Assembly: GCF_002091635.1 (NCBI RefSeq)
Contig: NZ_BDAC01000003.1
Location: forward strand, 186,001 to 250,000
Direction: 5' to 3'
DNA: 64,000 nucleotides
DNA from: Pseudomonas indica NBRC 103045
Lineage (GTDB): Bacteria; Pseudomonadota; Gammaproteobacteria; Pseudomonadales; Pseudomonadaceae
Both the position numbers and the translations under genes were made by a program. Shown in pieces: positions 52,775-61,461 of the stretch (positions within the stretch are counted from its first letter, which is position 1; every line of letters starts with the position of its first letter). A model generated the notes under the pieces. It did no database searches and had not been told where the DNA came from. It saw only the letters and a program-made list of their open reading frames with translations.

Positions 52775-53782
52775 CTAGGTGCGTACGCCGGTTTCCCGCA
52801 TCACCAGCAGCCCCAGGGGAGCATAGGCCAACGCCAGGCCAAGCAACCCATCCAAGTCGCCGAGCGCCACCCAGGCAGCGAGCGGCAACAGCCAGCATAG
52901 CGTCAGGGCGCCCGTGGCCAGCGTCACCGGCAGGTGGGCGCCATAACGACGGGCCGCCACCTGGTAGGCATGGCTGCGGTGCGCTTCGAGGATTCTTTCA
53001 CCCCTCGCCAACCGGCGAAACAGTGTCAAAGTGGCATCCGTTAGAAACACGCCCAGCAAAATCAACCAGCCCCACAGCAACCGGGAGTCGACCCAGGCTG
53101 CCTGCAACGACAACCCACCCAGGACGATACCGATGAAGCCGCTGCCGCTATCGCCGAGAAAAATCCGGGCCGGCGGGAAATTCCAATAGAGAAACCCGGC
53201 GACCGCCGCGACCAGCAGCAACGGCGTCAGGGCCAGAAGCGGTTGCCCGATCAGTGCATAGAGCACAGCGCCCCCCAGACAAACGCAGATAGCCTCCATC
53301 GAGGCGATACCGTCGATGCCATCCATGAAGTTGTACAAGTTGAGCAGCCAGACCAGATAAAACGCTGCCAGGACGTAGCCGATCCCTCCCAGGTCCAAGG
53401 AGCGCCCCAGCAGTGCCAGTGGCGGCAGGCCCTGGACCCAGGCCAACAGCCAGAACGCAGCCAGGAAATGAGCCAACAGGCGCCAGCGGGGAGCAACGTG
53501 GCTGCGGTCGTCGAGAAACCCCACTCCGGCAGCCAAACCACCCGCCCCCAGAAAGGCCCAGAGCATCGGCCAAGGCAACAGGCCGTGCAGTGCCAGCAGC
53601 GGAAGAGCCGCCAGGAAGCTGACCACGATGGCCACACCGCCACCGCGCGGCGTGGGTTGCGAATGAGAGCTGCGAGCATTGGGAATGTCCATCAGGCTGC
53701 GCGACAACGCATAGCGACGCATGACCCCGGTGAGCAGCAACGCCAGGCCCGCGACCACAGGCAACAGCCAGAAAGCGCTCAT
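52775..53782 (-). CDS. wbpL: WbpL-like UndP N-acetylaminosugar-1-phosphate transferase
   Basis: A 335-residue polytopic membrane enzyme (about ten helices) of the MraY/WecA family. Conserved sites: GFLDDRSHVAPRWRL (Asp pair binding Mg-UDP-sugar), NLYNFMDGIDGIAS, FLGDSGSGFIG and the cytoplasmic EAHRSHAYQ loop with the HxH-like motif. It moves a FucNAc/QuiNAc-type sugar phosphate from UDP onto undecaprenyl phosphate, starting O-antigen repeat synthesis. Overlaps the epimerase gene by 4 nt. Confidence 0.92.
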   Translation of the reverse strand: MSAFWLLPVVAGLALLLTGVMRRYALSRSLMDIPNARSSHSQPTPRGGGVAIVVSFLAALPLLALHGLLPWPMLWAFLGAGGLAAGVGFLDDRSHVAPRWRLLAHFLAAFWLLAWVQGLPPLALLGRSLDLGGIGYVLAAFYLVWLLNLYNFMDGIDGIASMEAICVCLGGAVLYALIGQPLLALTPLLLVAAVAGFLYWNFPPARIFLGDSGSGFIGIVLGGLSLQAAWVDSRLLWGWLILLGVFLTDATLTLFRRLARGERILEAHRSHAYQVAARRYGAHLPVTLATGALTLCWLLPLAAWVALGDLDGLLGLALAYAPLGLLVMRETGVRT

Positions 53783-54732
53783 CGGCCATGCTCTTCGAGA
53801 AAGGCCACGGCCGTGCTCCGTAGCGCCTCATCGACTGCAACCGGTGGCGTCCAGCCAAGCAGCTCGCGGGTCTTGTCGATATCCACCTGGAGCGAGCCGC
53901 ATAGCCGCCGAGCGACGTCGTCCTTGCCCAACCAGGCCGCTCCTCTCTCCAGCCAGGAGGCCGGTATCGGCAGCAGACGCGCCGGCCGGCCCAGGGCGAC
54001 GCCCAGCCGGCGCAGCCATTCCGTTGTGGACAGGTCGTCGCCGTCACTGACGAGAAAAGTCTGGGCCGCTGCTGCGGGGTGATCGAGACACAGCAGGATG
54101 AGATCGATCAGGTTGTCCAAGGCCACGAAACTGCGCCGGTTATCGATGCCTCCCAAAGGCAGCGGTATCCCCCGGTGCAGCCAATGCATCAGGCGCAGGA
54201 AGTTGGCCTTTACGCCGGGCCCGTATACCAGCGGCGGACGGATGATCACCAACTCCATGCCAGAGCCCCGTATCAGCTCGCGGAGGCCTTGTTCGGCTTC
54301 GAGTTTGGACAGTGCATAAGCATCGAGCGGAGCAGGACGGGTATCTGCGTCGTAAGGCAACTCGGCGCCCTCGCCGAGCACCTTCACCGAGCTGATGAAA
54401 ACGAAACGCCGTATCCCCGCAACGGCGGCCTGCCGAGCCAGGTTCAGCGTTCCATCGACATTGACAGCACGGAACGCCGATAAAGGATCGGCATCTCGCT
54501 CATGCAGCACATGCACACGCGCCGCGCAGTGGACCACGCTGTCCACGCCTTGCAGCGCCCCGGACCAATCGAAGGCACCATCGAGATCACCCGGTACGAA
54601 TGCCCCACTCGGTTTCACAGCACCGGCACGCGCCGAAGCACAGACCTTGCGCCCCATCGAGCCGAGCCGCTCCACGAGAGCCGCCCCCACGAAACCGGAC
54701 GCCCCTGTCACCAGGCAGCAACGCTCCGTCAT
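53779..54732 (-). CDS. NAD-dependent sugar epimerase/reductase (WbpV/WbpK-like)
   Basis: A 317-residue extended SDR. Rossmann motif VTGASGFVGAAL (residues 8-19), catalytic YxxxK in DAYALSKLEAEQ, and RPPLVYGPGVKANFLRL after it. Proteins of this subtype between wbpL and polymerase genes act as WbpV/WbpK-like 4-keto-6-deoxysugar reductases, making UDP-QuiNAc or FucNAc from the WbpM product. The ATG at 54732 has GGAGGGCAG directly upstream. It overlaps wbpL by 4 nt. Confidence 0.85.
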   Translation of the reverse strand: MTERCCLVTGASGFVGAALVERLGSMGRKVCASARAGAVKPSGAFVPGDLDGAFDWSGALQGVDSVVHCAARVHVLHERDADPLSAFRAVNVDGTLNLARQAAVAGIRRFVFISSVKVLGEGAELPYDADTRPAPLDAYALSKLEAEQGLRELIRGSGMELVIIRPPLVYGPGVKANFLRLMHWLHRGIPLPLGGIDNRRSFVALDNLIDLILLCLDHPAAAAQTFLVSDGDDLSTTEWLRRLGVALGRPARLLPIPASWLERGAAWLGKDDVARRLCGSLQVDIDKTRELLGWTPPVAVDEALRSTAVAFLEEHGR

Positions 54733-54872
54733 CTGCCCTCCGCCTTCTTCTTGTAATAATGAGTTCGTTCCGCACGCATTTCCGAAAAGACAACGCATCA
54801 TTTCGGAGCAAAGCTACCCTGTAATACACAAGTCGCCTCCAAAGAGAAAGGCGGGCAAGAAAACGCAGACAC

Positions 54873-54903
54873 AAAAAAACCGCCGGGCGCCAGCCAGGCG
54901 GTT
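54873..54903 (-). terminator. Terminator of the O-antigen ligase/polymerase-like gene
   Basis: On the minus strand AACCGCC pairs with GGCGGTT and a run of seven T follows (54873-54879 as A on the plus strand). It lies about 75 nt beyond the stop at 54976 and upstream of the epimerase gene, so the wbpV-wbpL-wbpM group must have its own promoter or read-through. Confidence 0.8.
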
Positions 54904-54975
54904 CTTCGAGAAGGTTGACCGAAAGGTCACTACTGAAAGAGCAGTGTCGCTGCAGTCAATCCGCGCCTGCCCCAG

Positions 54976-56217
54976 TCATCGAATGACCAGCGATTCATTC
55001 AACTCCGCCTCGTCATCCTTGGGCCTCACCCCCAGCAGGATACCCACCGGGAACCAGAACACCACCCAGTACGGATTGGGCCGAAGGAAAATCGCATAGA
55101 TATCCGAAACCATCGCCACCATCGCGAACACTAGCAACGCCACGCCCAGCTTGGCGATGGGCTGGGCTCTGCATTTCCAGCCTTTCCAGAACAGACTACC
55201 GATGAATAGGGCAAACAGAATAACCCCCGGAAGGCCGTACTCGTACCAGAGTTGCAGGTAAAGGCTATGGCTGTGGAAGACGGTGAATCCACTGGGAAAA
55301 CGGAACTTGAACTCAGCTCCGGAGCCAGCCCCGGAAAGCCAGAACTCGGGGAAACGACGAAGCCATTCAGCCCAAATCAGATCCCGGCCATTGACACCGA
55401 TCTGTCGCTCCGCCTGGATTTCAGGCCAGAACAGATAAGCGCCTGCTAACAGCAGTACCGCTACTGTGCCGATAACACTCCAGGTTTTGCGGCTATTGAA
55501 AATGACAAGCAGGACGAAGCCACCTGCCCCCATCGCAAACCAGGCTCCTCGGGAAAAGGTGAAAAAGACGTAGGCCACCAGACCCAGCATGGCGAATGCC
55601 ACCAAGGCAAGCTGCCAAAGCCTCAACTTGAAACGGGCAAATATGAAGGTCAGCATCACGGCGAATGTACCGTAATAAAGACCGGCGACAATGGGATGCC
55701 GAAGATCGGCATACCCTTCCCATCCCAGTTCGCGGAGGCGCTTCCAGCGAAACTGGCTGTAATCCATGGGTTTATCCAATATGCCAAATTGGTAGTACAA
55801 CGTGAGCCAGGCAAACAGCGCAGCTACAGCCACGGCCACCAGAAGCACTGTATGGAAATACCGTTCACTCCTGACCAGACTCCCCACCGCAAACAAATAC
55901 AGCGCAATGAGCGTCACTATCTTGAACGTACGCCCGAGCTCATCCCGAGAACCCTCGAACTGCGTGGCGAGAAGCACCCACCCTATCAGTATGAGAAACG
56001 TGATGGCCGGTATCTGCCGCCAGAACGTCGGGGCCAGACGCAACCCGACCAACAACAACAAAGCAGGCAGGAACAACCCCAGATAGAGCTGGGTCGCATA
56101 CCGACTCCCGTCATTATTGAACAACAACCCACACAACTGAGCGAATACCCCAACGCCCAGCACGACCAGCAATACCCTCACCATACCGCTCGGCTGATCG
56201 ATTCGAATCCCATTCAT
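54976..56217 (-). CDS. O-antigen ligase/polymerase family protein (Wzy_C)
   Basis: A 413-residue membrane protein with about ten to twelve hydrophobic helices and a periplasmic loop between the last ones containing NGRDLIWAEWLRRFPEFWLSGAG and FHSHSLYLQLWYEYGLPGV. The His-rich HSHSLYLQL motif is the Wzy_C (PF04932) signature shared by O-antigen ligases (WaaL) and polymerases (Wzy). Position in a repeat-unit locus suggests polymerase; length resembles WaaL. I cannot separate the two. The gene is AT-richer than its neighbours. Confidence 0.8.
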   Translation of the reverse strand: MNGIRIDQPSGMVRVLLVVLGVGVFAQLCGLLFNNDGSRYATQLYLGLFLPALLLLVGLRLAPTFWRQIPAITFLILIGWVLLATQFEGSRDELGRTFKIVTLIALYLFAVGSLVRSERYFHTVLLVAVAVAALFAWLTLYYQFGILDKPMDYSQFRWKRLRELGWEGYADLRHPIVAGLYYGTFAVMLTFIFARFKLRLWQLALVAFAMLGLVAYVFFTFSRGAWFAMGAGGFVLLVIFNSRKTWSVIGTVAVLLLAGAYLFWPEIQAERQIGVNGRDLIWAEWLRRFPEFWLSGAGSGAEFKFRFPSGFTVFHSHSLYLQLWYEYGLPGVILFALFIGSLFWKGWKCRAQPIAKLGVALLVFAMVAMVSDIYAIFLRPNPYWVVFWFPVGILLGVRPKDDEAELNESLVIR

Positions 56218-56264
56218 TCACTACTACCCCAGCAATCACTCATGTTTTAAGAACGGCGCGCCTA

Positions 56265-57653
56265 TCAGTAGGCGTTCTTGTTGATGAAGCCCTTGAAGAT
56301 CGTCCAGAAGATGATTTTCAAGTCCAGCCAGAGCGACCAGTTATCGATGTACCAGAGGTCATGCTCGACCCGCTTCTGCATCTTCTCGATGGTGTCGGTC
56401 TCGCCCCGGTAGCCGCAGACCTGAGCCCAGCCGGTGATTCCCGGCTTGACCTTGTGTCGCTGCATGTAGGATTCAACCAGATCCTTGTAATACTCGTTGT
56501 GAGCTAACGCATGGGGCCGAGGCCCGACAATGGACATGCGGCCCTGCAGCACGTTGAAGAACTGCGGTAACTCGTCGAGGCTGGTCCGGCGCAGGAAGGC
56601 GCCTACCTTGGTAACCCTGGCATCGTGCTTAGTGGCCTGGGTGACGGCTCCGCCGCACTCCTTATGCACGACCATCGAGCGGAACTTGTAGACCTTGAAC
56701 TTTTTTCCGTTGATACCCGTACGGTACTGCTTGAACACCGCAGGCCCCGGCGAGGTCGTCTTGATGGCGATGACAATCAACAGGCAGACCGGCAAGATCA
56801 GCAGGCTGATAAGGCCGCCGACCAGCAAGTCTTCCGCCCGTTTGATGAGGCGCGCAGGACCATCCATGGGGCTGCAACTCAAGTCGAGCGAATACAGTCC
56901 GGCGATCTGGCTCACCTTGTGATTGAGCAACGGAATATCGCCCCACTCAGGTATGAAACGCACCTCAACGGTGTGGTGGCGCAATGCGTAGAGAATGTCA
57001 CGTATGGCGTCCCCTTCGTTCAGCCTCAGGCACAACCACACCTCATGAACACCGTACTTCTCCACGGCAGCCACCAACTCGGACAACCAGGCTTCGCCAC
57101 GCTCGAAGGGCAGGCCGTGGACCATGCGGAAACCATACTCGCCCAGATGACGTCCACCACCGTTAAGAAACTCGGCAGAACGCCCCCCGGAATCCACCAG
57201 CAGTACCGACTTCAGGTTATGACCGGCAGAGCGCAGGCGCCGCAACAGTAGAAAGACGGACAGGCGCAGCAGAATACTGGCTCCGCCACCAATCAGCAGC
57301 ATGGTGCCGAACCAGATACGCGAATAATTGGTGGACACTTTCAGAAAGAAAGAAAGCGACAGCAGGATACCGGCCGCGGCCAACCAACCGATGGTTACCA
57401 GGCTGAGCTGACGGCGGAAGCTCAATCCACGCAACGAGCCATAAACCCCGCCCATCATCAGGCAGAACATCACCAGAATGGCGCTCAGCAGGGTTGCCGT
57501 GTTGTAGCGGCCCGGCATGTCTAACGTGTCGAAGCGGATGTAGTAGGCCAGGAAGCCCGAAGCGATCACCAGCAGGATATCGAGCAGGGCCGCGAACAAC
57601 GGAACGGGGTAACGCTCGGCGAAGGTCGGCTGGTAGCGGGGGATCGGCTGCAT
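56265..57653 (-). CDS. wcaJ: UndP-glucose-1-phosphate transferase (WcaJ-like)
   Basis: A 462-residue polyisoprenyl-phosphate hexose-1-phosphate transferase. Four N-terminal helices (to about 140), a CoA-binding-like domain, a fifth helix (LLVGGLISLLILPVCLLIVI), then the catalytic domain: SPGPAVFKQYRTGINGKKF, YKFRSM, TSLDELPQFFNVL, GRMSIVGPRPHA. It starts synthesis by loading a hexose phosphate on undecaprenyl phosphate. ATG at 57653 (MQPIPRYQPTF) follows AAAAGGAC; an ATG at 57689 is also open. It is a second initiating enzyme besides WbpL. Confidence 0.9.
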   Translation of the reverse strand: MQPIPRYQPTFAERYPVPLFAALLDILLVIASGFLAYYIRFDTLDMPGRYNTATLLSAILVMFCLMMGGVYGSLRGLSFRRQLSLVTIGWLAAAGILLSLSFFLKVSTNYSRIWFGTMLLIGGGASILLRLSVFLLLRRLRSAGHNLKSVLLVDSGGRSAEFLNGGGRHLGEYGFRMVHGLPFERGEAWLSELVAAVEKYGVHEVWLCLRLNEGDAIRDILYALRHHTVEVRFIPEWGDIPLLNHKVSQIAGLYSLDLSCSPMDGPARLIKRAEDLLVGGLISLLILPVCLLIVIAIKTTSPGPAVFKQYRTGINGKKFKVYKFRSMVVHKECGGAVTQATKHDARVTKVGAFLRRTSLDELPQFFNVLQGRMSIVGPRPHALAHNEYYKDLVESYMQRHKVKPGITGWAQVCGYRGETDTIEKMQKRVEHDLWYIDNWSLWLDLKIIFWTIFKGFINKNAY

Positions 57654-57784
57654 GTCCTTTTTAAAGGCTCCTGAAAAAACGGGCGACATCCTATCACGTC
57701 AGGAAATCCTGGCCCGAACGAAGAGTCGACTGATGGCGGATAAATAGGTTCGGCATGCTCGGCATGACCGCTGGGTTTCTTCCG

Positions 57785-57940
57785 TGGGAGCGAATTCATT
57801 CGCGAATAGCTGGGGCTCTGCTGACGAAGCTTTTTATGCCTTGATTTCGCGAGCAAGCTCGCTCCTACAACGGCAACTATCCAACTTCGGCAACACGCAC
57901 ACCGCTCTTCGTAGGAGCCAGCTCTGCTGGCGAAGCTTCA
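57785..57940. repeat. REP-like repeat cluster between wcaJ and rmlD
   Basis: Within the 296-nt gap: a degenerate GTGGGAGCGAATTCATTCGC (57784-57803), CGCGAGCAAGCTCGCTCCTA (57848-57867), and GTAGGAGCCAGCTCTGCTGG (57911-57930). These belong to the two families seen throughout the window. No gene is visible here. Confidence 0.8.
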
Positions 57941-57949
57941 TGCCTCTGC

Positions 57950-58822
57950 CTACGCCACCAGAATCCTTACCAACGCCGCCTGCCAATCGGACGGTTCAAT
58001 GCCAAACACCGCGCCAATGCGCGACGAATCCAGCACCGAATAGGCGGGGCGCTTTGCCGGCGTGGGATATTCATGGGTAGCGATTCCCACGATCCGGGGG
58101 GCCTTGGCAATCATCCCCGCCTCCACTGCCCGAGCAATGATTTCCCGTGCGAACCCGCACCAGGTCACCGCCTTGTCGCCGGCGAAATGGTAGGTGCCAT
58201 ACAACCCTTCTCCCCCAGCGACCAGCCGCTCGGCGATGCGCAACAAGGCATCGGCAATATCGCCGGCATAAGTCGGACAACCCAGTTGATCGTCGACCAC
58301 GCGCAGCTCATCGCGCTCGCCGGCCAGCCGCAGCATGGTCTTCATGAAGTTGTGCCCGTGCTCGCCGAATACCCAGGCAGTACGCACGATCACATGCGCG
58401 GGACAGGCGTCGCGAATGGCCGCCTCCCCTTCCAACTTGGTGCGCCCGTACACACCTTGGGGTGCGGTGGGATCGGTTTCCACGTAGGGCCGTTCGGCCT
58501 CGCCGGAAAACACGTAGTCAGTGGAGAGATGAACCAATGCACAGCCCACCGCATGACACGCCCGGGCCAACACAGCCGGCCCCTCCACGTTGCCGCGCCG
58601 TGCCGCATCCGGCTCCGCCTCGGCCTTGTCGACGGCCGTATAGGCAGCGGCATTGATCACCACGTCCGGCCGGAAGCGCTCCAGCAGCGCCGCCACGGCC
58701 GCTTCATCGGCGATATCCAGGGTATCCCGCCCATGGGCTTCCCATTGCCAGTCCGAGTGCTCCAGACGCTCCACCAGCGAACGCCCGACCTGGCCGTTGG
58801 CTCCCGTCACCACTACCTTCAT
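57950..58822 (-). CDS. rmlD: dTDP-4-dehydrorhamnose reductase RmlD
   Basis: A 290-residue SDR that reduces dTDP-4-keto-L-rhamnose to dTDP-L-rhamnose. NAD(P) motif VVTGANGQVGRSL (residues 4-16), STDYVFSGEAERPY, YGRTKLEGE (YxxxK) and CPTYAGDIADAL are typical. It overlaps rmlC by 4 nt (ATGA) and is the last gene of the A-C-D group. Confidence 0.94.
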   Translation of the reverse strand: MKVVVTGANGQVGRSLVERLEHSDWQWEAHGRDTLDIADEAAVAALLERFRPDVVINAAAYTAVDKAEAEPDAARRGNVEGPAVLARACHAVGCALVHLSTDYVFSGEAERPYVETDPTAPQGVYGRTKLEGEAAIRDACPAHVIVRTAWVFGEHGHNFMKTMLRLAGERDELRVVDDQLGCPTYAGDIADALLRIAERLVAGGEGLYGTYHFAGDKAVTWCGFAREIIARAVEAGMIAKAPRIVGIATHEYPTPAKRPAYSVLDSSRIGAVFGIEPSDWQAALVRILVA

Positions 58823-59355
58823 CCGAACAGCTCCCGGAGCGTCAGCCCCTGGGCATCCTTGGCGGAAAGCTGTGGCTCCGCCAGTGGCCATTCGATACCC
58901 ACGGCGGGGTCGTTCCAGATCAGGCAGGCCTCATCGCTGGGATCGTAGTAATCGGTGCACTTGTATTCGAAGTCGGCCGTCTCGGAGAGCACGACGAAGC
59001 CATGGGCCAAGCCCGGCGGCACCCAGAACTGCCGCTTGTTCTCCTCGGAGAGGATCGCCGCCTCCCAGCGACCGAAGGTCGGCGAATCGCGGCGGATATC
59101 CACCGCCACGTCGAACACCTCGCCCCGCACCACCCGCACCAACTTGCCCTGTGGCTTGGTCTTCTGGAAATGCAGGCCACGCAGCACGCCTTTTGCCGAG
59201 CGGGAGTGGTTGTCCTGCACGAACGGCAGATCGATGCCCGCCTCCTCGGCATAGCGCCGGGCCTGGAAGGTTTCCAGGAAGAAGCCGCGCTCGTCGCCGA
59301 ACACCCTCGGCTCGATGATCTTCACCCCGTCGATGGCCGTCTCGATCACCTTCAT
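58819..59355 (-). CDS. rmlC: dTDP-4-dehydrorhamnose 3,5-epimerase RmlC
   Basis: A 178-residue cupin-fold epimerase. Catalytic His in GVLRGLHFQ and Tyr in CTDYYDP (with FEYKCTDYY), plus EPRVFGDERGFFLETFQ near the N-terminus, are the RmlC pattern. Normal length. It starts within the rmlA stop (TGATG, 1-nt overlap). Converts dTDP-4-keto-6-deoxyglucose to the L-rhamno form. Confidence 0.94.
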   Translation of the reverse strand: MKVIETAIDGVKIIEPRVFGDERGFFLETFQARRYAEEAGIDLPFVQDNHSRSAKGVLRGLHFQKTKPQGKLVRVVRGEVFDVAVDIRRDSPTFGRWEAAILSEENKRQFWVPPGLAHGFVVLSETADFEYKCTDYYDPSDEACLIWNDPAVGIEWPLAEPQLSAKDAQGLTLRELFG

Positions 59356-60233
59356 CACTGATACCCCTCGGCTACCCGGCGCAGATACTGGCCATAGCCG
59401 GTCTTGTTCAACTCGTCGGCCTGGCGCAGCAGTCGCTCGGCATCGATCCAACCCTGGCGGAAGGCGATTTCCTCCAGGCAGGCCACCTTCAACCCCTGGC
59501 GATGCTCGATGGTCTGCACGAACTGGCCGGCCTCCAGCAGCGAATCGTGGGTACCGGTATCCAGCCAGGCGAAGCCACGCCCCAGCAGGCTCACATGCAG
59601 GTCGCCACGCTTCAGATAGGCATTGTTCACATCGGTGATTTCCAGCTCGCCACGGGCGGAGGGCTTGATAGCCCGGGCGATCTCCACCACGTCGTTGTCA
59701 TAGAAATACAGGCCGGTCACCGCGTAGTTGGACTTCGGCTTGGCCGGCTTTTCTTCGATGCTCACCGCACGCCCCTGGGCGTCGAACTCCACCACGCCGA
59801 AGCGCTGCGGGTCCTGCACGTGGTAGCCGAACACCGTCGCCCCGCTCTGCCACGAAACCGCCTCCTGCAGCGCCTCGGAGAAGTGCTGGCCGTAAAAGAT
59901 GTTGTCGCCCAGCACCAGGCAGACATTGTCGTCGCCGATGAACTCCGCGCCAATGATGAACGCCTGAGCCAACCCGTCCGGGCTCGGCTGCTCGGCATAT
60001 TGAATGCTCATGCCGAACTGGCTGCCGTCGCGCAGCATGCGCTGGAAACCCGGCAGGTCGTCCGGGGTGGAAATCACCAGCACCTCGCGAATCCCTGCCA
60101 GCATCAGCACCGACAGCGGGTAGTAGATCATCGGCTTGTCGTAGATCGGCAGCAGTTGCTTGGAGACACCCAAGGTAATGGGGTGCAGCCGGGTGCCGGA
60201 GCCACCAGCGAGGATTATTCCTTTGTAATTCAT
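59355..60233 (-). CDS. rmlA: Glucose-1-phosphate thymidylyltransferase RmlA
   Basis: A 292-residue nucleotidyltransferase that makes dTDP-glucose from dTTP and glucose-1-phosphate, the first step to dTDP-L-rhamnose. Signature [13 protein letters not shown] (residues 8-20), [25 protein letters not shown] and [19 protein letters not shown] are clear. First gene of the rmlA-rmlC-rmlD group; its start faces the acyltransferase gene 113 nt away on the other strand. Confidence 0.95.
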   Translation of the reverse strand: MNYKGIILAGGSGTRLHPITLGVSKQLLPIYDKPMIYYPLSVLMLAGIREVLVISTPDDLPGFQRMLRDGSQFGMSIQYAEQPSPDGLAQAFIIGAEFIGDDNVCLVLGDNIFYGQHFSEALQEAVSWQSGATVFGYHVQDPQRFGVVEFDAQGRAVSIEEKPAKPKSNYAVTGLYFYDNDVVEIARAIKPSARGELEITDVNNAYLKRGDLHVSLLGRGFAWLDTGTHDSLLEAGQFVQTIEHRQGLKVACLEEIAFRQGWIDAERLLRQADELNKTGYGQYLRRVAEGYQ

Positions 60234-60346
60234 TGAGTCCTCTGTGTCATACCCATCGTCAAGATCGTTGCGGCAGGGAAGTTTGGTGGTTTTCGACCAC
60301 TAACTCAATCCGCCATAATGCATCACCTGCTCAGAGGCACCCTCTC

Positions 60347-61444
60347 ATGCAACGAATACTTTCAATCGATTACCTGCGCGGCTTGATGGCCTTTTCTGTT
60401 CTTATTTATCACTTTATCAGTTGGAGTCTAGGAGTACCTTCGAGCGATACCATCTTGGGTCGACTCGGTATCTATGCCGTTTCACTGTTCTACATCATTA
60501 GCAGCATTGCGCTTTATCAAATTTATGCAGACACACGCTGGTCGCTCAAAAACATCGGCATCTTTGCGATCAAACGTTTTTTTCGCATCGCTCCGGTATA
60601 TTGGCTGGCCACAGTTCTTCTCATTCTCTTAGCGGCCATCACCCTGCCATCCTTCACACCAAATTGGCTCGCCTACCTATCAAACTTCTTACTTATATTT
60701 GGCTTCTATGACCCGGCGACTTATGTCCCGATCGGTGGTTGGTCTATTGGCAACGAGGTCGTCTTTTACTTTACATTTCCGGCACTCGTAATCCTGGCAC
60801 GCTATCGCTGGCTGTTCTTGCCCGCGCTATGTCTAATCTTGGCACTGTATGGCTACTTTGCTTTCGTTGCCCTGACCCCGGAAAACACGCTTGCCAAACA
60901 ATGGGCAACCTATGTCAACCCATTGAATCAGCTTTTCCTCTTTGCGCTAGGCATTGGTGCGGCATGGGCTCGACGAAAAATAGAAATCACCCAGCGCGCG
61001 GCGGCCTCCGCCCTGATTTTCAGTGTTTTTATCTTTATCATGTATCCCGCGAAAGGCGACCTGATAACTCTTGTCACGGGAATCGAGCGTCTCGTATTTA
61101 CCTTCTGCTGCGGTGGAGTCTGCTTTTCCTTACTCTACCTTCGCCCATCCTTCCCAAGCTTTATTGACAAGCTTCTTAGATTCTTAGGCGACACGTCTTA
61201 TTCGATCTATTTGTTGCACGGCGTCATTAGCAAATATAGCCTCACTTATCTTTATCCCCTACTGAGCAATGACTCCCCGGTTATAAAATGCCTGTTTCTC
61301 TTTATCTTCGCCCTGCCTCTCACAATTCTAGCCAGCCATTTTATTTATCGTCATTTAGAGAAACCAATGATCGATGCGGGTAAGCGCGCTGAAATTTATT
61401 TGACGAATAAAAACAATGAAACGATTAATAAAGTGCCAGCCTAA
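60347..61444 (+). CDS. Acyltransferase-3 family O-antigen/polysaccharide O-acyltransferase
   Basis: A 365-residue membrane acyltransferase (OafA/NodX family) with about ten helices. The N-terminal SIDYLRGLMAFSVLIYHFIS (catalytic His in YHF) and FAIKRFFRIAPVYWLAT are the family motifs; the C terminus is HFIYRHLEKPMI. It adds acetyl or other acyl groups to sugars of the polysaccharide. The gene is visibly AT-richer than all neighbours and lies alone on the plus strand between rmlA and rmlB, breaking the rml cluster, which points to recent acquisition. Confidence 0.88.
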   Translation: MQRILSIDYLRGLMAFSVLIYHFISWSLGVPSSDTILGRLGIYAVSLFYIISSIALYQIYADTRWSLKNIGIFAIKRFFRIAPVYWLATVLLILLAAITLPSFTPNWLAYLSNFLLIFGFYDPATYVPIGGWSIGNEVVFYFTFPALVILARYRWLFLPALCLILALYGYFAFVALTPENTLAKQWATYVNPLNQLFLFALGIGAAWARRKIEITQRAAASALIFSVFIFIMYPAKGDLITLVTGIERLVFTFCCGGVCFSLLYLRPSFPSFIDKLLRFLGDTSYSIYLLHGVISKYSLTYLYPLLSNDSPVIKCLFLFIFALPLTILASHFIYRHLEKPMIDAGKRAEIYLTNKNNETINKVPA

Positions 61445-61456
61445 GGGCCGGCACTA
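61431..61456. terminator. Possible terminator between the acyltransferase and rmlB genes
   Basis: AGTGCC-A-GCC and GGC-C-GGCACT form a stem with one A-C mismatch around a short loop that includes the acyltransferase stop codon. The following bases ACTTATT give a weak T tract on the plus strand. Upstream AATAAA gives T-rich sequence on the minus strand. Confidence 0.45.
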
Positions 61457-61461
61457 CTTAT

